Shown: positions 1 to 9,709, counted from the stretch's first letter. The stretch is DNA of 54,454 nt from Methanomicrobiales archaeon (GCA_012729535.1 JAAYCY010000081.1:1-54454), one strand, 5' to 3'. Made by a program: numbers and translations. The notes: generated by a model not told the origin, from the sequence alone.

Positions 1-213
1 AAATGAGCTATGGTCACATTTGAATCATCAACGATGGACATTATTCAAAAGGAGTATACAACGTACTCAGATTTAAATGTTTGTACAAAAAATTGGTTTC
101 GTAACACTCGTTGCTGCCGAGTGTCGGGTAAAATATTGATTATAAGAATTTTCTTTTCGGTTAACATTATTCATTTCCAAAAAAGGAATGATGTCCCGTA
201 TTTTTTTTGATTA

Positions 214-504
214 TTATGATTGGACTTTCAAATTTTCAATCATTTCATGGATTTCTCTGGTATAATTTGAAGCTTCGGTAATATGGGTTGAAATATGTTC
301 TACAAAAGAACAGGTATTGATACATGATCCGGCTGATGTCTCTGCGTCTTTTGCAGTTTCGGTCATCAGGTTTCCGATAGTCTGTGCCCGTTCATACAGA
401 CCTTCAATTAGAGCTTCCTGATCTTTTGTGAGTGTTCCGGTATCTCTGCTCATATCAGCAATAACTTTTATTTTTTTAATCATCTCCTCAAAGAGATTGG
501 CCAT
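214..504 (-). CDS. Hypothetical small helical protein
   Basis: This 96-residue protein is not recognised. It is predicted to be mostly alpha-helical and soluble, with no signal peptide or membrane segment, and has two Cys separated by three residues (CINTC) near residue 60. The annotated ATG has no convincing ribosome binding site. The reading frame stays open upstream of that ATG. In another frame, a start at 614 gives about 32 codons of similar polar helical character ending near 517, so the gene may once have been about 40 residues longer and lost its first part to a frameshift. The regular heptad-like pattern resembles helical bundles of sensory proteins, but no function can be assigned. 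No gene is convincing between 505 and 1083. Confidence 0.5.
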   Translation of the reverse strand: MANLFEEMIKKIKVIADMSRDTGTLTKDQEALIEGLYERAQTIGNLMTETAKDAETSAGSCINTCSFVEHISTHITEASNYTREIHEMIENLKVQS

Positions 505-1083
505 TTCACAAATTGCTACACTTCCTGATAATTCTGATTGATTATCGTCTGAATGAGCGAATCAATCGTCTGATTAGAATTTTTTAATGGTATTTGATTT
601 ATCATCTGATTCATTCCGGTATTTTCTTTGGTATTGATATAAAGTGACCAAAAACAGTTTGTTTTATCACAGTGAAAAAATTCAATGTAAAAAAATTTCA
701 GAATAATAAAAATAATTAAGAAAGAATCTCGATAAATTATCGTTTGATATTATTATGCAGTAGAAAAGAGAGGCATCCTAATTAGTAGCCTCTTTCTGTC
801 ATGTCAGGATGATATATGTGCATAACATAATCCATGTATCCATGGTTAACTCTGAACATTATATTTATGCAAATTTAGTGTTTCTGCATCCGGATTTTAA
901 ATAGTCTCATTTTTTTTAAAATCTTTATGCAAGGCACTATAAATGGGAAAAAATCCCGGGTTTTAGTTTTGGGAATTTTCTGATTATGGGTTAAGCCACA
1001 CCTCCTCTAATATCTGTCTCGAATTATTCGGCTTTCTGTTCCGGAATATAGCATGTATATATTTCATTTACCTCCATATTTTT

Positions 1084-1128
1084 CATCACCAGTTTTCGGT
1101 GATGATTCTTTGCACATCTACTGTGCAA
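1084..1128. promoter_or_regulatory. Two tandem perfect hairpins upstream of binding-protein gene
   Basis: Two inverted repeats stand five bases apart. CATCACC at 1084-1090 pairs with GGTGATG at 1098-1104 (7-base loop), and TTGCACA at 1110-1116 pairs with TGTGCAA at 1122-1128 (5-base loop). They lie about 200 bases before the start of the metal-complex binding protein. They may be operators or stem-loops in a long leader. No riboswitch class is recognised. The stretch 615-1329 otherwise holds no gene. Confidence 0.45.
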
Positions 1129-1329
1129 TATCCCTATTACCTGTTTGGTGCAGATGTAATCTTACCTAATAAACTTCATTCAGGTCATAAATTCCCGACT
1201 ATTTTGAATCAAATGAAAATCCTTTTTGAATGAAAAAAATGCTACTTATTTTTTTTAAAAACCGAAATTTTTTCGGTATTGGTTGATTTCTACCAAAATT
1301 TATACAGAGTAGGGAATTAAGGGGTTTAA

Positions 1330-2415
1330 ATGGCATACGATGTTGGTTTAAAAATCTTTATCTGTATGATGCTTGTTATGGCATTGTTCTCTGTTGTGCA
1401 GGCAGATGAGGTTGTATCATTTACCGATGCAATGGACAGGCAAATTTCTCTTGAAAAACCCGCTGAAACACTTGCATATTACATGGTAGGTGATCCGATT
1501 AAGATAGTCGGAGCATGGGACAAGGTTGTGGCTCGGGATGGAATGTCCAGCGACGAGCGGTTTTATCCGAATGCTGGTAGTATTCCGGTTATCAGTGCTG
1601 AAAATGGATATATGAACCTTGACTATGAGAAATTAATGGAATTAAAGCCTGATGTTGTAATCATTAGAAAACAGGAATGGGATCTGGAAGGAATCCAAAA
1701 GGCGATTGATTCACTGGAACCCGAGATTCCGGTAGTTTTACTTGATTTCCTCGATCTGAACACCATGGCTGAAAATTATGAAAAACTTGGAAAATTAACT
1801 GGAAATACAGAAGAAGCACAAGATTATCTGGCATTTTTTGATTCAGTAGTTACTCCAATTAAAAGTAAAACCTCAACCATACCAGATTCTGAAAAGCCCA
1901 ATGTATTTCTCCAGGCACATGGGATGAGTTCTCCGGATGAACTCTATACCTATGGAGGAGGATTTGCTGCTGCCAATGCATTGCTTGGTATTGCAGGTGC
2001 AAATAATGTTGCTGCGGAAATTTCAGGGCCATATAGTGAGTTTGATTCAGAATGGCTGATTGGAAAAGATGTCGATGTTATTGTAAAAGAGGTCTGGGAA
2101 GGGTTTTACCCTGAATGGGTAGGTCTCAAGGCTACGAATCCGGCAAATAAAATTGCATCAGCTCAAAAGGTCCGTGAAGAAACACTTGCTGATGAAATTT
2201 ATACCGGAAGTGAAGCAGTAACAAATGACCGGGTGTACCTGGCAGATCATTTCCTTTGGAATCATCCGGTGGCCTATGTGTCCTATCTTGCAAAATGGAT
2301 CCATCCGGAGTTATTCGGGAATCTTGAGCCGGAAAAAACATACCAGGAATACCTGACCAAGTATCTGAAAACCGATGTCAATCTTGATGATGTTGGCATT
2401 GCAGGGTATCCCTGA
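1330..2415 (+). CDS. ABC transporter substrate-binding protein, iron-complex/cobalamin type
   Basis: This 361-residue protein belongs to the periplasmic-binding family PF01497 (FepB/BtuF-like), which captures siderophore, haem or corrinoid complexes outside the membrane. Residues about 1-25 form a signal peptide ending in VVQADE; no lipobox Cys is seen. After it come the family's typical N-terminal strand (VVSFTDAMDRQISLEKPAET), the LMELKPDVVIIRKQEW segment and a C-terminal lobe containing DRVYLADHF. The start ATG is preceded by AAGGGG. No permease or ATPase gene is adjacent, so it is an orphan; the only related ATPase is a C-terminal fragment at 16982-17191. The substrate cannot be told from sequence. 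Confidence 0.8.
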   Translation: MAYDVGLKIFICMMLVMALFSVVQADEVVSFTDAMDRQISLEKPAETLAYYMVGDPIKIVGAWDKVVARDGMSSDERFYPNAGSIPVISAENGYMNLDYEKLMELKPDVVIIRKQEWDLEGIQKAIDSLEPEIPVVLLDFLDLNTMAENYEKLGKLTGNTEEAQDYLAFFDSVVTPIKSKTSTIPDSEKPNVFLQAHGMSSPDELYTYGGGFAAANALLGIAGANNVAAEISGPYSEFDSEWLIGKDVDVIVKEVWEGFYPEWVGLKATNPANKIASAQKVREETLADEIYTGSEAVTNDRVYLADHFLWNHPVAYVSYLAKWIHPELFGNLEPEKTYQEYLTKYLKTDVNLDDVGIAGYP

Positions 2416-2616
2416 AAAACATATTTTATTTTAAAATTAAATCTTTTTTGACTTTTAACAGTTCCCGTGTTGATTTTTTTCGGTATTGCCCAGGATATAA
2501 ATAATTGGGATAAGGTAATGACAAGAAACAATGATGGGCTGCTGTTTATTTATATATCTAAATTGATATAGGTAGGAGTTTTTCAAGTTATTTTTTCCTG
2601 AATATCAGGTTTTATT

Positions 2617-3627
2617 ATGTTCAATATTCATTTATCTCCGGTTTTTGAAATCTTAAAAGGATTAATCATTCCGATTGTAATTGGAATTATCGCCTGGTCG
2701 GTTGGATCATTCATTCCTGTTTTAGGAGGTCCTGTTATTGCCATTTTTATTGGTCTAATAATCGGACAGATCTTTGGCGTCAGAAAAGAATGGGAGCCAG
2801 GGATAACATTTGCAGTTAAAAGGGTACTACAGGGTTCCATTGTTCTTTTAGGTGCCGGGATGTCTCTTACAGAAGTTGCACGTATTGGAATATCAGGCCT
2901 TCCGGTAATGGTTGGAACACTGGTGCTCTGTATTGCATGTGGTTTCATTATTGGCCGGATTTTAGACGTTGAGTATGAGACACGTTCACTTGTTACCTAT
3001 GGTACTGCAATTTGCGGGGCTTCTGCCATTGCAACCATGAGTGCTGTTATGAAAGCATCCGGACCTGCCGTTGCAATTTCCATCACCGTTATTGTCCTGT
3101 ATAATGTTCTCGGTGCGGTGTTATTTCCCACGCTTGGTCATATGATGGGACTCTCGCAGGAGTCTTTCGGACTCTGGGCCGGAACTGCGATTAATGATAC
3201 ATCATCTGTTATGGCTGCTGCCACGGTGTATGGTGCTCTGGCAACTTCATATGCAGTTGTGGTAAAACTCACCAGAACTCTGGCCATTGTGCCCCTGGCT
3301 CTTTTCCAAAGCTGGGTTCAAAACCGTGAACTCCCATCTGAAGAGCAGGATAAATCTGCATGGTACCACCTGGTTCCACCATTTCTGGTTTTTTTCCTGG
3401 TAGCAGCAGTGATGCAGTCAGTCGGCCTGATTCCGGATATCCTCAGCGTTCCTCTCAAATTCCTGGCACGTTTTGGTATTATCGTTGCTATGGCTGCAGT
3501 TGGGATGAGCAGCTCCATAACTGCGGTGAAAGATGCTGGATGGAGGCCGGTAGCCCTTGGAGGAATACTCTGGGTAATCATAGCCACCAGCAGTCTAGCA
3601 CTGCAGTGGATTACCGGAAAAATTTAA
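2617..3627 (+). CDS. YeiH/UPF0324-type membrane exporter
   Basis: This 336-residue polytopic membrane protein belongs to the PF03601 family (YeiH, putative sulfate or other anion exporter). Roughly ten hydrophobic helices span the whole length. Family-typical segments are visible: VLQGSIVLLGAGMSLTEV near residue 70, TAICGASAIATMSAV near 130, and GTAINDTSSVMAAA near 190. The last helix pair carries AAVGMSSSI. Length is close to the usual 330-350. It stands alone in its orientation, 200 bases after the binding protein gene, with AT-rich DNA between. The transported substrate is not established for archaeal members. Confidence 0.85.
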   Translation: MFNIHLSPVFEILKGLIIPIVIGIIAWSVGSFIPVLGGPVIAIFIGLIIGQIFGVRKEWEPGITFAVKRVLQGSIVLLGAGMSLTEVARIGISGLPVMVGTLVLCIACGFIIGRILDVEYETRSLVTYGTAICGASAIATMSAVMKASGPAVAISITVIVLYNVLGAVLFPTLGHMMGLSQESFGLWAGTAINDTSSVMAAATVYGALATSYAVVVKLTRTLAIVPLALFQSWVQNRELPSEEQDKSAWYHLVPPFLVFFLVAAVMQSVGLIPDILSVPLKFLARFGIIVAMAAVGMSSSITAVKDAGWRPVALGGILWVIIATSSLALQWITGKI

Positions 3628-3917
3628 AAAATTCACTAGAAAAGGTACAAGATATAAAAGATTCATCTTCATCAAAGACAGCTTAAGCAGTTGAGACGGG
3701 AGTAAACTCATCAATAAGAGTCAATGTAGAATAAGAAATATAAATCCTGAAAAACAGTTTACCTTCAATTTTTTAAGTAGAAAAGATACGCAAATAGAAA
3801 TTTATGAAGAATTACTCTCTCATACTGGATTAATCAGTGTATATAAAAAGGACAATAGAAAGCATCTGAATGGACTGTTTCAACACAAAATAAGGAGTTG
3901 ATGAATGCCGTATGTTA

Positions 3918-4928
3918 ATGCCGGTCGTACACTTAAATTTTAAACCTCTACAGGATTTCCTCCTAAAAAAGTCGGAGGCAAATCTGCTTCTTGCCGGATT
4001 AGAACTAAAAATCTAAAAAATTTTACAACCTATCATTCAGCTGATCAAATTGCTGAAAAACTTCACCAACATACCGAAAACACAGGTCATTTTCTAAATG
4101 CCCTGGTAGCATGTGATCTGATATGTAAATGTGAAGAAGTCTTCTGGAATTCTCCTATTGCGAACGAATTCCTGGTTGAAGGAAAAGAAACGTACCTTGG
4201 AGATTATCTCTTATACTGAAACCCTGGTATACCATCTCGCCTGAATCACTTTGCAGATTTGTCCGGGAAGGTCCTTCTGCTTCAGAATATCAGGTAGAAG
4301 TGCGTTCCGGTGAATTCTGGGAGATGCAAACCAGGGGTTCCATCAATTATCAGCGATCCGGGATGGCACAGATTATCGTTGATCTGGTGTCTTCGATTCC
4401 GGAATATGAGAACTTTTCAAAGATACTGGATCTGGGATGTGGTCCTGGTCTGTATGGTATTGCTCTTGTTCTTGATCATCCGGACCTAAATGGAGTTCTT
4501 TTTGATCAACCACCGGTAGCGAAAATTGCTGAACGTAATGCTGCAGAATATGGCCTAAATGATCGGATTGCCGTTATTTCCGGCGATTACCTGAATGATC
4601 CAATCGGGGAGGGGTATGATCTGATACTGGCTTCAATGATCCTGAATTTTGCCCTGGATTCTTTTGATTCCCTGATGACAAGATATTTGCCGCCTTAAAT
4701 CCGGGTGGAGTGTTTGTTGCAATATCTGATTGCAGGACACATGAGGGGACAAAACCTGCAGATATGGTAATTCCCATGCTGCTTCCGGCTTTAATGGGAT
4801 AGAACATGGTTATAGACGAGGATTTTATTGCGAATGTCATGCTTGACGCCGGGTTTTACAAAGTCAGAAACAAGCCTGTTTAGACTCCAGTGTGTGAAGT
4901 TGAGTGTACTATCGGAGGAATAAGATAA
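3918..4928 (+). pseudogene. Decayed SAM-dependent O-methyltransferase
   Basis: This is a broken gene for a class I methyltransferase with an N-terminal dimerisation winged helix, a type common in methanogens. The start ATG at 3918 opens a frame (MPVVHLNFKPLQDFL) that stops at 4016. A second frame carries TTYHSADQIAEKLH to a stop near 4216. A third frame, open through 4698, carries the SAM-binding motif ILDLGCGPGLYGIAL and DLILASMILNFALDSF. A further shift leads into ALNPGGVFVAISDCR, followed by two in-frame stops before 4928. At least three frameshifts and two stops are therefore needed to read it through. It is not expected to be functional. The stretch 3628-3917 has no gene. Confidence 0.85.
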
Positions 4929-5089
4929 TATTTTTGTAACTAAATGTCGAATGATGGGTGAATGAAATGATCTCAATTAATTAAAATTAGTTTACCTTTT
5001 GATAAAGATTTATTGCATGTGTTTCCAATTTTTTAATTCATTTATGAAAATATAAGGGCGCTTTTCGTTTTGTTAAAAATTTTCCTACG

Positions 5090-5113
5090 CTGTTATAACA
5101 GTTGTTTTAACAA
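5090..5113. promoter_or_regulatory. Adjacent palindromes upstream of the molybdate operon
   Basis: CTGTTATAACAG (5090-5101) is a perfect 12-base palindrome, followed directly by TTGTTTTAACAA (5102-5113), whose arms TTGTT/AACAA also pair. They lie about 145 bases before modA, in a position suited to a repressor of molybdate or tungstate uptake. The match to a known regulator site was not tested. Confidence 0.4.
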
Positions 5114-5255
5114 TTGTTTATACCCAATTTATCCGGTTTATTTTACTATGCCTAAATTTTGGAAAAATAGGTTCACATATGTGGATTTTGGGCATTTAAT
5201 CAATTTTTAAGACTTATTTCGTAATCTTTATCTTTTCTTAATCAATCATTCATTT

Positions 5256-6101
5256 ATGAAGGCGATACCTTCGATTTTTTGTATTTTATTCGTCTTAATG
5301 GCGACATTACTTGTGTGTGGTTGTACTTCAAATGCTCCCTTGGATGTTCCGTCACAGGAACCGGTTAAAGATCAGGTTGTTGAACCAATTACATCATCAG
5401 CCAAGACACTTCTGGTTTATTGCGGGGCTGGAATGAAAGAGCCGATGGAAGAGATTGCCAAGGTATATGAAGAGAAAGAAGGAACGAAAATTGAGTATAC
5501 CTATGGAGGTTCCGCTCAGTTACTCAGCCAGATTGAATTATACAAGAAGGGTGATGTCTACATGCCTGGTGCACTTTCGTATATCAAGTCTGCCATGGAT
5601 AAAGGATATGTTGACAAGACTGAAGATATCGTATACCATGTCCTTGCTATTGCTGTTCCGAAAGGAAACCCAGCTAATATCACTGGTATTCAGGATCTTG
5701 TCCGACCGGGAGTAAGGGTTGCCATTGGTGAACCATCAGGTCCGGCAGTTGGAGCAGCATCAAAGAAGATGCTTGAGAAGAATAACCTCTGGAATGAAAC
5801 AGAAAAGAATATCGTAGTAAAATCCGGCACCGTAAATGAACTCCTGGTATATGTTGCGATGAACCAGGCCGATGCTGCCCTTATCTGGATGGAACTTGCA
5901 AATCCGGAGAGTATGGAACTTGTTGAGATACCAAAAGAGATTGGTAAGGTAGATGTTGTTCCTATCGGAACTCTGACATTCTCAGAAAACAAGGAAGAAG
6001 CAGAGAAATTTGTAACCTTTGTTGCTTCGGATGAAGGAAAAGAAATCTATAAGAAACATCATTTTGAGATTTACCCCCTTGCAAAGTATGGGGATGCCTA
6101 A
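5256..6101 (+). CDS. modA: Molybdate/tungstate ABC transporter substrate-binding lipoprotein
   Basis: This 281-residue protein captures molybdate or tungstate outside the cell and passes it to the ModB permease. It starts with a lipoprotein signal peptide whose lipobox is LLVCGC (Cys about residue 23), followed by a Pro/Glu-rich linker. The binding domain begins near residue 48 with LLVYCGAGMKEPMEE, then YTYGGSAQLLSQIELYKKGD, and the hinge region ALIWMELANPE near 215. This is the ModA layout, and the protein is shorter than WtpA (about 340). It heads the run modA-trmO-modB-modC, all on the plus strand with short gaps. Which oxyanion is preferred is unknown; methanogens need both for formylmethanofuran dehydrogenase. 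Confidence 0.85.
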   Translation: MKAIPSIFCILFVLMATLLVCGCTSNAPLDVPSQEPVKDQVVEPITSSAKTLLVYCGAGMKEPMEEIAKVYEEKEGTKIEYTYGGSAQLLSQIELYKKGDVYMPGALSYIKSAMDKGYVDKTEDIVYHVLAIAVPKGNPANITGIQDLVRPGVRVAIGEPSGPAVGAASKKMLEKNNLWNETEKNIVVKSGTVNELLVYVAMNQADAALIWMELANPESMELVEIPKEIGKVDVVPIGTLTFSENKEEAEKFVTFVASDEGKEIYKKHHFEIYPLAKYGDA

Positions 6102-6142
6102 CTTTTTATTATTCCACCTATTTTTTCATAAGGAGAGATATT

Positions 6143-6688
6143 ATGAACTTTTCGAAGGAACATGGAGCAAAGTGGAAAGACACCGATATTGTCTTTCATC
6201 CTATAGGAATAATTCATTCTGAACACACAGAGCATGAAAATACTCCCGTTCAGGGTATTTTTAATCCATCAGTGGGATATATTGAAATATTTGATGAAGT
6301 AAAGGCCGGCCTTGCTGATATTGAATCATTCTCTCATATTTATGCATTCTACTATTTTCACCGGGCCACAGGAAAAAACCTGGTTCAGAAACCTTTCCTT
6401 GATGGTGAAAAAGAGCGGGGTATTTTTGCAATAAGACATTTCAACCGCCCGAATCCGTTAGGCATGTCGATTATGGAATTACTTGAAGTAAAAGATAATA
6501 TCTTGAAAGTTTCCGGAGTTGATGTACTGGATGGAACGCCACTTCTAGATATCAAGCCATATGTCCGGCAGTTTGACCATCGCGATGAGGTAAAGTCAGG
6601 TTGGGTAGATAACCAGCACATGGATGATATCGCCGAATGGAACAGTACTCCAAAGGAACTCCGGAACAGGGAACGGATTAAAAAATGA
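6143..6688 (+). CDS. trmO: TrmO-like tRNA N6-methyltransferase (UPF0066)
   Basis: This 181-residue protein is of the TrmO/YaeB family. Family members methylate the N6 of threonylcarbamoyladenosine at position 37 of some tRNAs using SAM. Recognised segments are PIGIIHSEHTE at about residue 20, GYIEIFDEVKAGLADIESFS, and the signature RPNPLGMSIMELLEV followed by VSGVDVLDGTPLLDIKPYV. The ATG at 6143 has a good ribosome binding site (AAGGAGAG). The stop overlaps the modB start by four bases (ATGA), so the two are probably co-translated. Its place between modA and modB is odd for a tRNA enzyme, and a metal-related role of this family branch is possible but is inference. Confidence 0.82.
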   Translation: MNFSKEHGAKWKDTDIVFHPIGIIHSEHTEHENTPVQGIFNPSVGYIEIFDEVKAGLADIESFSHIYAFYYFHRATGKNLVQKPFLDGEKERGIFAIRHFNRPNPLGMSIMELLEVKDNILKVSGVDVLDGTPLLDIKPYVRQFDHRDEVKSGWVDNQHMDDIAEWNSTPKELRNRERIKK

Positions 6689-7479
6689 GTGATATTAGAA
6701 AATCGTGGCTAAGGAGTGCAACGATTGGAACTAGTATCCTACTCACTCTGTTTATTGTTATCCTACTTCTTCTCATAGTTACAAAACCTACTCCAGATGC
6801 ATTATATGCATCAATAACAAGTCCGGAGATCCAGTTTGCAATCTTCATGAGTCTTGGTACTTCAATAATTTCAACGATTCTTTGTATTTTAATTGCAGTT
6901 CCTGCTGCATATGCACTCGCCCGATACTCATTTTTCGGGAAAGGGGTGGTAAATGCCTTTCTTGATATGCCACTGGCTCTCCCTCCGCTTGTAGCTGGTC
7001 TTGGACTACTCTTATTCTTTGGAACCACTGGTTTTGGAAATGCTTTAGCAGATATGGGTCTTGTTTTCGTATTTACTCCGCTTGGTATTATTGCTGCCCA
7101 GTTTTTTGTTAATTTTCCTTATATGCTGAGGATTATGCGTTCAACATTCGAATCTATCAGCACCCGCTATGAATTTGTAGCAAAAACATTGGGCTGCACT
7201 GATCTTCAGGCAGTATGGCGGGTAACTCTCCCCATGGCAGGTTCAGGGTTTTTTGCTGCATCGGTGATTACCTGGGCAAAAGGAATTGGAGAGTTTGGGG
7301 CTGCACTTTTAATTGCCGGAGCTATCCAGTGGAAAACGGAAACCCTTCCGATTGCATTATTTCTAAATATGTCCTGTGGCAATCTGAACATGGCAATATC
7401 TGCTGCTACGATTCTCATTATAATTTGCATCGTTTCTCTGTACATTTTTGAGCGATACGGTGGAGCATCACGATTATAG
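6685..7479 (+). CDS. modB: Molybdate/tungstate ABC transporter permease
   Basis: This 264-residue inner-membrane permease of the binding-protein-dependent type has about six membrane helices. The EAA loop that docks on the ATPase is visible as TLGCTDLQAVWRVTLPMA followed by KGIGEFGAALLIAG near residues 170-215. Its start overlaps the preceding trmO-like gene by four bases, and the ATPase gene follows after eleven bases. Together with ModA and ModC it forms a complete importer. Confidence 0.87.
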   Translation: MSDIRKSWLRSATIGTSILLTLFIVILLLLIVTKPTPDALYASITSPEIQFAIFMSLGTSIISTILCILIAVPAAYALARYSFFGKGVVNAFLDMPLALPPLVAGLGLLLFFGTTGFGNALADMGLVFVFTPLGIIAAQFFVNFPYMLRIMRSTFESISTRYEFVAKTLGCTDLQAVWRVTLPMAGSGFFAASVITWAKGIGEFGAALLIAGAIQWKTETLPIALFLNMSCGNLNMAISAATILIIICIVSLYIFERYGGASRL

Positions 7480-7490
7480 GGTTTTGATGT

Positions 7491-8537
7491 ATGTTACATA
7501 CTGAGAATTTATCAAAAGATATGGGCGAGTTTGTTCTTCGGAACGTAACGCTTGATATTACTCATGGAGAATACCTGGTAATTATTGGTCCGACCGGAGC
7601 TGGAAAGACCATTCTTCTTGAAACAATAGCAGGGTTTTACCCTCCGGACTCTGGAAAAATTATCATGGACGGTCGGGATATTACAAATATTCCTCCAAAA
7701 GACCGGAATATCTGTATGGTATACCAGGATTATATGCTCTTTCCCCATCTCACTGTAGAGGAGAATATTGGGTTTGGTTTAAAATCACGAAAAAAGGAAC
7801 CTGAATACATAAGAAAGAAAACGGTTGAAATGGCCCGGCTACTCAGCATTGATCATTTGCTCCACCGAAAACCTGATACACTTAGTGGAGGAGAACAACA
7901 AAGAGCAGCAATAGCCCGATCTCTCGTTATGGAACCAAACCTTCTGCTCCTGGATGAACCATTGAGTGCTCTTGATGGTCAGACAAGAGATAAACTCCGG
8001 GCTGAACTTCGAAGGATTCATGATATTACGAATGTGACCGTTGTCCATATTACCCATAATTTTGAAGAAGTTTTCTCTCTTGCAGACAGGGTGGCTATTA
8101 TGAATAAGGGAGAAATAGTTCAGATTGGAGATCCTGATGAAGTGTTCAGGAAACCGGAGTCAGAGTTCATTGCAGCCTTTACCGGTATGGAGAATATTTT
8201 TAAAGGAAGGTGTTCTCATCAGGACGGCATATCTGCCATTAAAATCGATGGTCACATTATCTATTCAGTAACCTGCTCGGGAGAAAGAGAAGTATATGCG
8301 ACAATACGTCCGGAAGATATTCTCCTTTCTAAAGATCCTATTCTATCCAGTGCAAGAAATTCATTCAAGGGTAGAATTACTGATATTAATAATAACGGGA
8401 TGGTTATCAAAGTTACCATTGATGTAGGAATACCGGTAGTCTCGATAATGACCCGGAGAGGTTGGGATGAACTGCAGATGGATGAAAGAGAAGAAGTATA
8501 TCTGACTTTTAAAGCATCAGCGGTCCATGTATTTTAA
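7491..8537 (+). CDS. modC: Molybdate/tungstate ABC transporter ATP-binding protein
   Basis: This 348-residue ATPase powers the ModAB importer. Walker A is GPTGAGKT (about residues 31-38), the Q-loop is in MVYQDYMLFPHLTVEENI, the signature is LSGGEQQRAAIARSL and Walker B is LLLLDEPLSALDG, with the H-loop in HITHNFEEV. After about residue 235 comes a regulatory C-terminal region that includes TIRPEDILLS and fits the TOBE-type fold of this family. It is the last gene of the operon. Confidence 0.87.
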   Translation: MLHTENLSKDMGEFVLRNVTLDITHGEYLVIIGPTGAGKTILLETIAGFYPPDSGKIIMDGRDITNIPPKDRNICMVYQDYMLFPHLTVEENIGFGLKSRKKEPEYIRKKTVEMARLLSIDHLLHRKPDTLSGGEQQRAAIARSLVMEPNLLLLDEPLSALDGQTRDKLRAELRRIHDITNVTVVHITHNFEEVFSLADRVAIMNKGEIVQIGDPDEVFRKPESEFIAAFTGMENIFKGRCSHQDGISAIKIDGHIIYSVTCSGEREVYATIRPEDILLSKDPILSSARNSFKGRITDINNNGMVIKVTIDVGIPVVSIMTRRGWDELQMDEREEVYLTFKASAVHVF

Positions 8538-8714
8538 TAAATCACAAAAATTTCTCATATTGCAAAAATTTTGAACTTCCTGATACAAAAATTTGGAGAG
8601 TAATTGATCATTAACTTGCTTGCTTGTACCGATGAAGAACCAAAAAAAAAATAATAGTTATCTTCTAAAAGCCAGTCAAGCCACTGAGCTGAACAAAGAC
8701 CTTCAGCAGTTTTT

Positions 8715-8888
8715 TCATCCGCTTAATAGACTTTCTGATAAAAAGTATAAAACCCAGTCTGCATTCTTGATATCTGAAAATTTATCGGGATATCTAACAC
8801 TCGATGGAGCCGAGTGTTCGGCATAGAGCATCGAAAGAATCGTACTTTTTCCGGCACCGTTTGTGCAGATAAATCCTAGAATGGTGGG
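8715..8888 (-). pseudogene. Fossil of an ABC transporter ATPase (Walker A region)
   Basis: The minus strand between two in-frame stops reads PTILGFICTNGAGKSTIL and then SMLYAEHSAP. This matches the Walker A region of an ABC ATPase (normally LGFxGPNGAGKST), with the Gly-Pro replaced by Cys-Thr. Nothing of the signature or Walker B motifs follows. It is 57 codons long and has no start. The rest of the 8538-9130 stretch has no convincing gene. Confidence 0.55.
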
Positions 8889-9130
8889 CTATTTATCCTC
8901 TATTCTTCTCTTTTTTTCCCTGACCCACGAAGATAATTATGATAAAATACTTTAATAATTCATTTTTTTTTATACATGAGATTTTGATACAAGTAGTATT
9001 TTTATTATTCCCTAATTATGAGTGGATAAATTTTGTATATCAATAAGATGATTTACTGACTACTCTTATCTTTCAACAGATGGGTATATTTATTAAATCT
9101 GCTTTTCAAAAAAGAACAAGGTCAAAGAGT

Positions 9131-9709
9131 TCAACCTTTGAATAATTTCTTTAATGTGCCCATTATCCCCCCGCTTCCTCCCTGGGATGCAATGAGCTGC
9201 TGGGCAATGTCGGCAACTTCCGGAGATGATTGCATGGCCATCTTTGACTGCTCACCAAGGAGATTTGAAAGCCCGTTTTTATCCATGTTGCCTCCTGAAA
9301 CCATGGAACTCACTTTGCCAAGGACGATGGGAACAGCCATCTGAAGTACTTTTCCAACAATTGCAGGTGGAAGACCGGTCTTTTTTGATATTGCATCTTG
9401 TATCGGGCCAAGCTGACTTCCAAGCAGGCTGGAAACAAGTCCTGCGCTTCCTGAAGGCTGGGAACCGCTTAAAAAACCACTTAAATTATCCATTGGATTT
9501 GCACCGCTCATCTGGGAAACCATACCCATCATGGCATCCATACCACCTGACTTTGATGCATTATTTGACATGGAACCAAGGATCAGGGGCATTGCCATTC
9601 CCAGGGCAGAATTAACAGCACTTGGATCTCCACCTACAGACTGGCTAATAGAAGCGAGATTGTCACCCGAAGCTACCTGTTTCATCAGTTCATCAACTAT
9701 TGAATCCAT
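9131..9709 (-). CDS. DUF937 family protein
   Basis: This 192-residue protein has the DUF937 (PF06078) layout: an N-terminal helical segment MDSIVDELMKQVASGDNLAS, the repeated AMPLILGSMSNNAS and MAVPIVLGKVSSMVS blocks, and a Gly/Ser/Met-rich middle. The helical repeats occur around residues 38-50 and 128-142. It has no signal peptide or true membrane helix. The function of the family is unknown. It is a lone gene in a region of gene remnants and appears intact. Confidence 0.75.
   Translation of the reverse strand: MDSIVDELMKQVASGDNLASISQSVGGDPSAVNSALGMAMPLILGSMSNNASKSGGMDAMMGMVSQMSGANPMDNLSGFLSGSQPSGSAGLVSSLLGSQLGPIQDAISKKTGLPPAIVGKVLQMAVPIVLGKVSSMVSGGNMDKNGLSNLLGEQSKMAMQSSPEVADIAQQLIASQGGSGGIMGTLKKLFKG

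Noticed and set aside
10-210. Open frame of 66 codons at the window start
   Set aside because: Composition and content look random, no ribosome binding site, no recognised family.
1084-1128. Tandem hairpins as a cobalamin or other known riboswitch
   Set aside because: No conserved box of a known class could be recognised, and the two hairpins are too short and simple. Kept only as an unclassified regulatory site.
8620-8826. Plus-strand open frame of 68 codons
   Set aside because: The opposite strand carries a readable ABC ATPase Walker A fossil in the same place, which explains the openness; no family traits on the plus strand.
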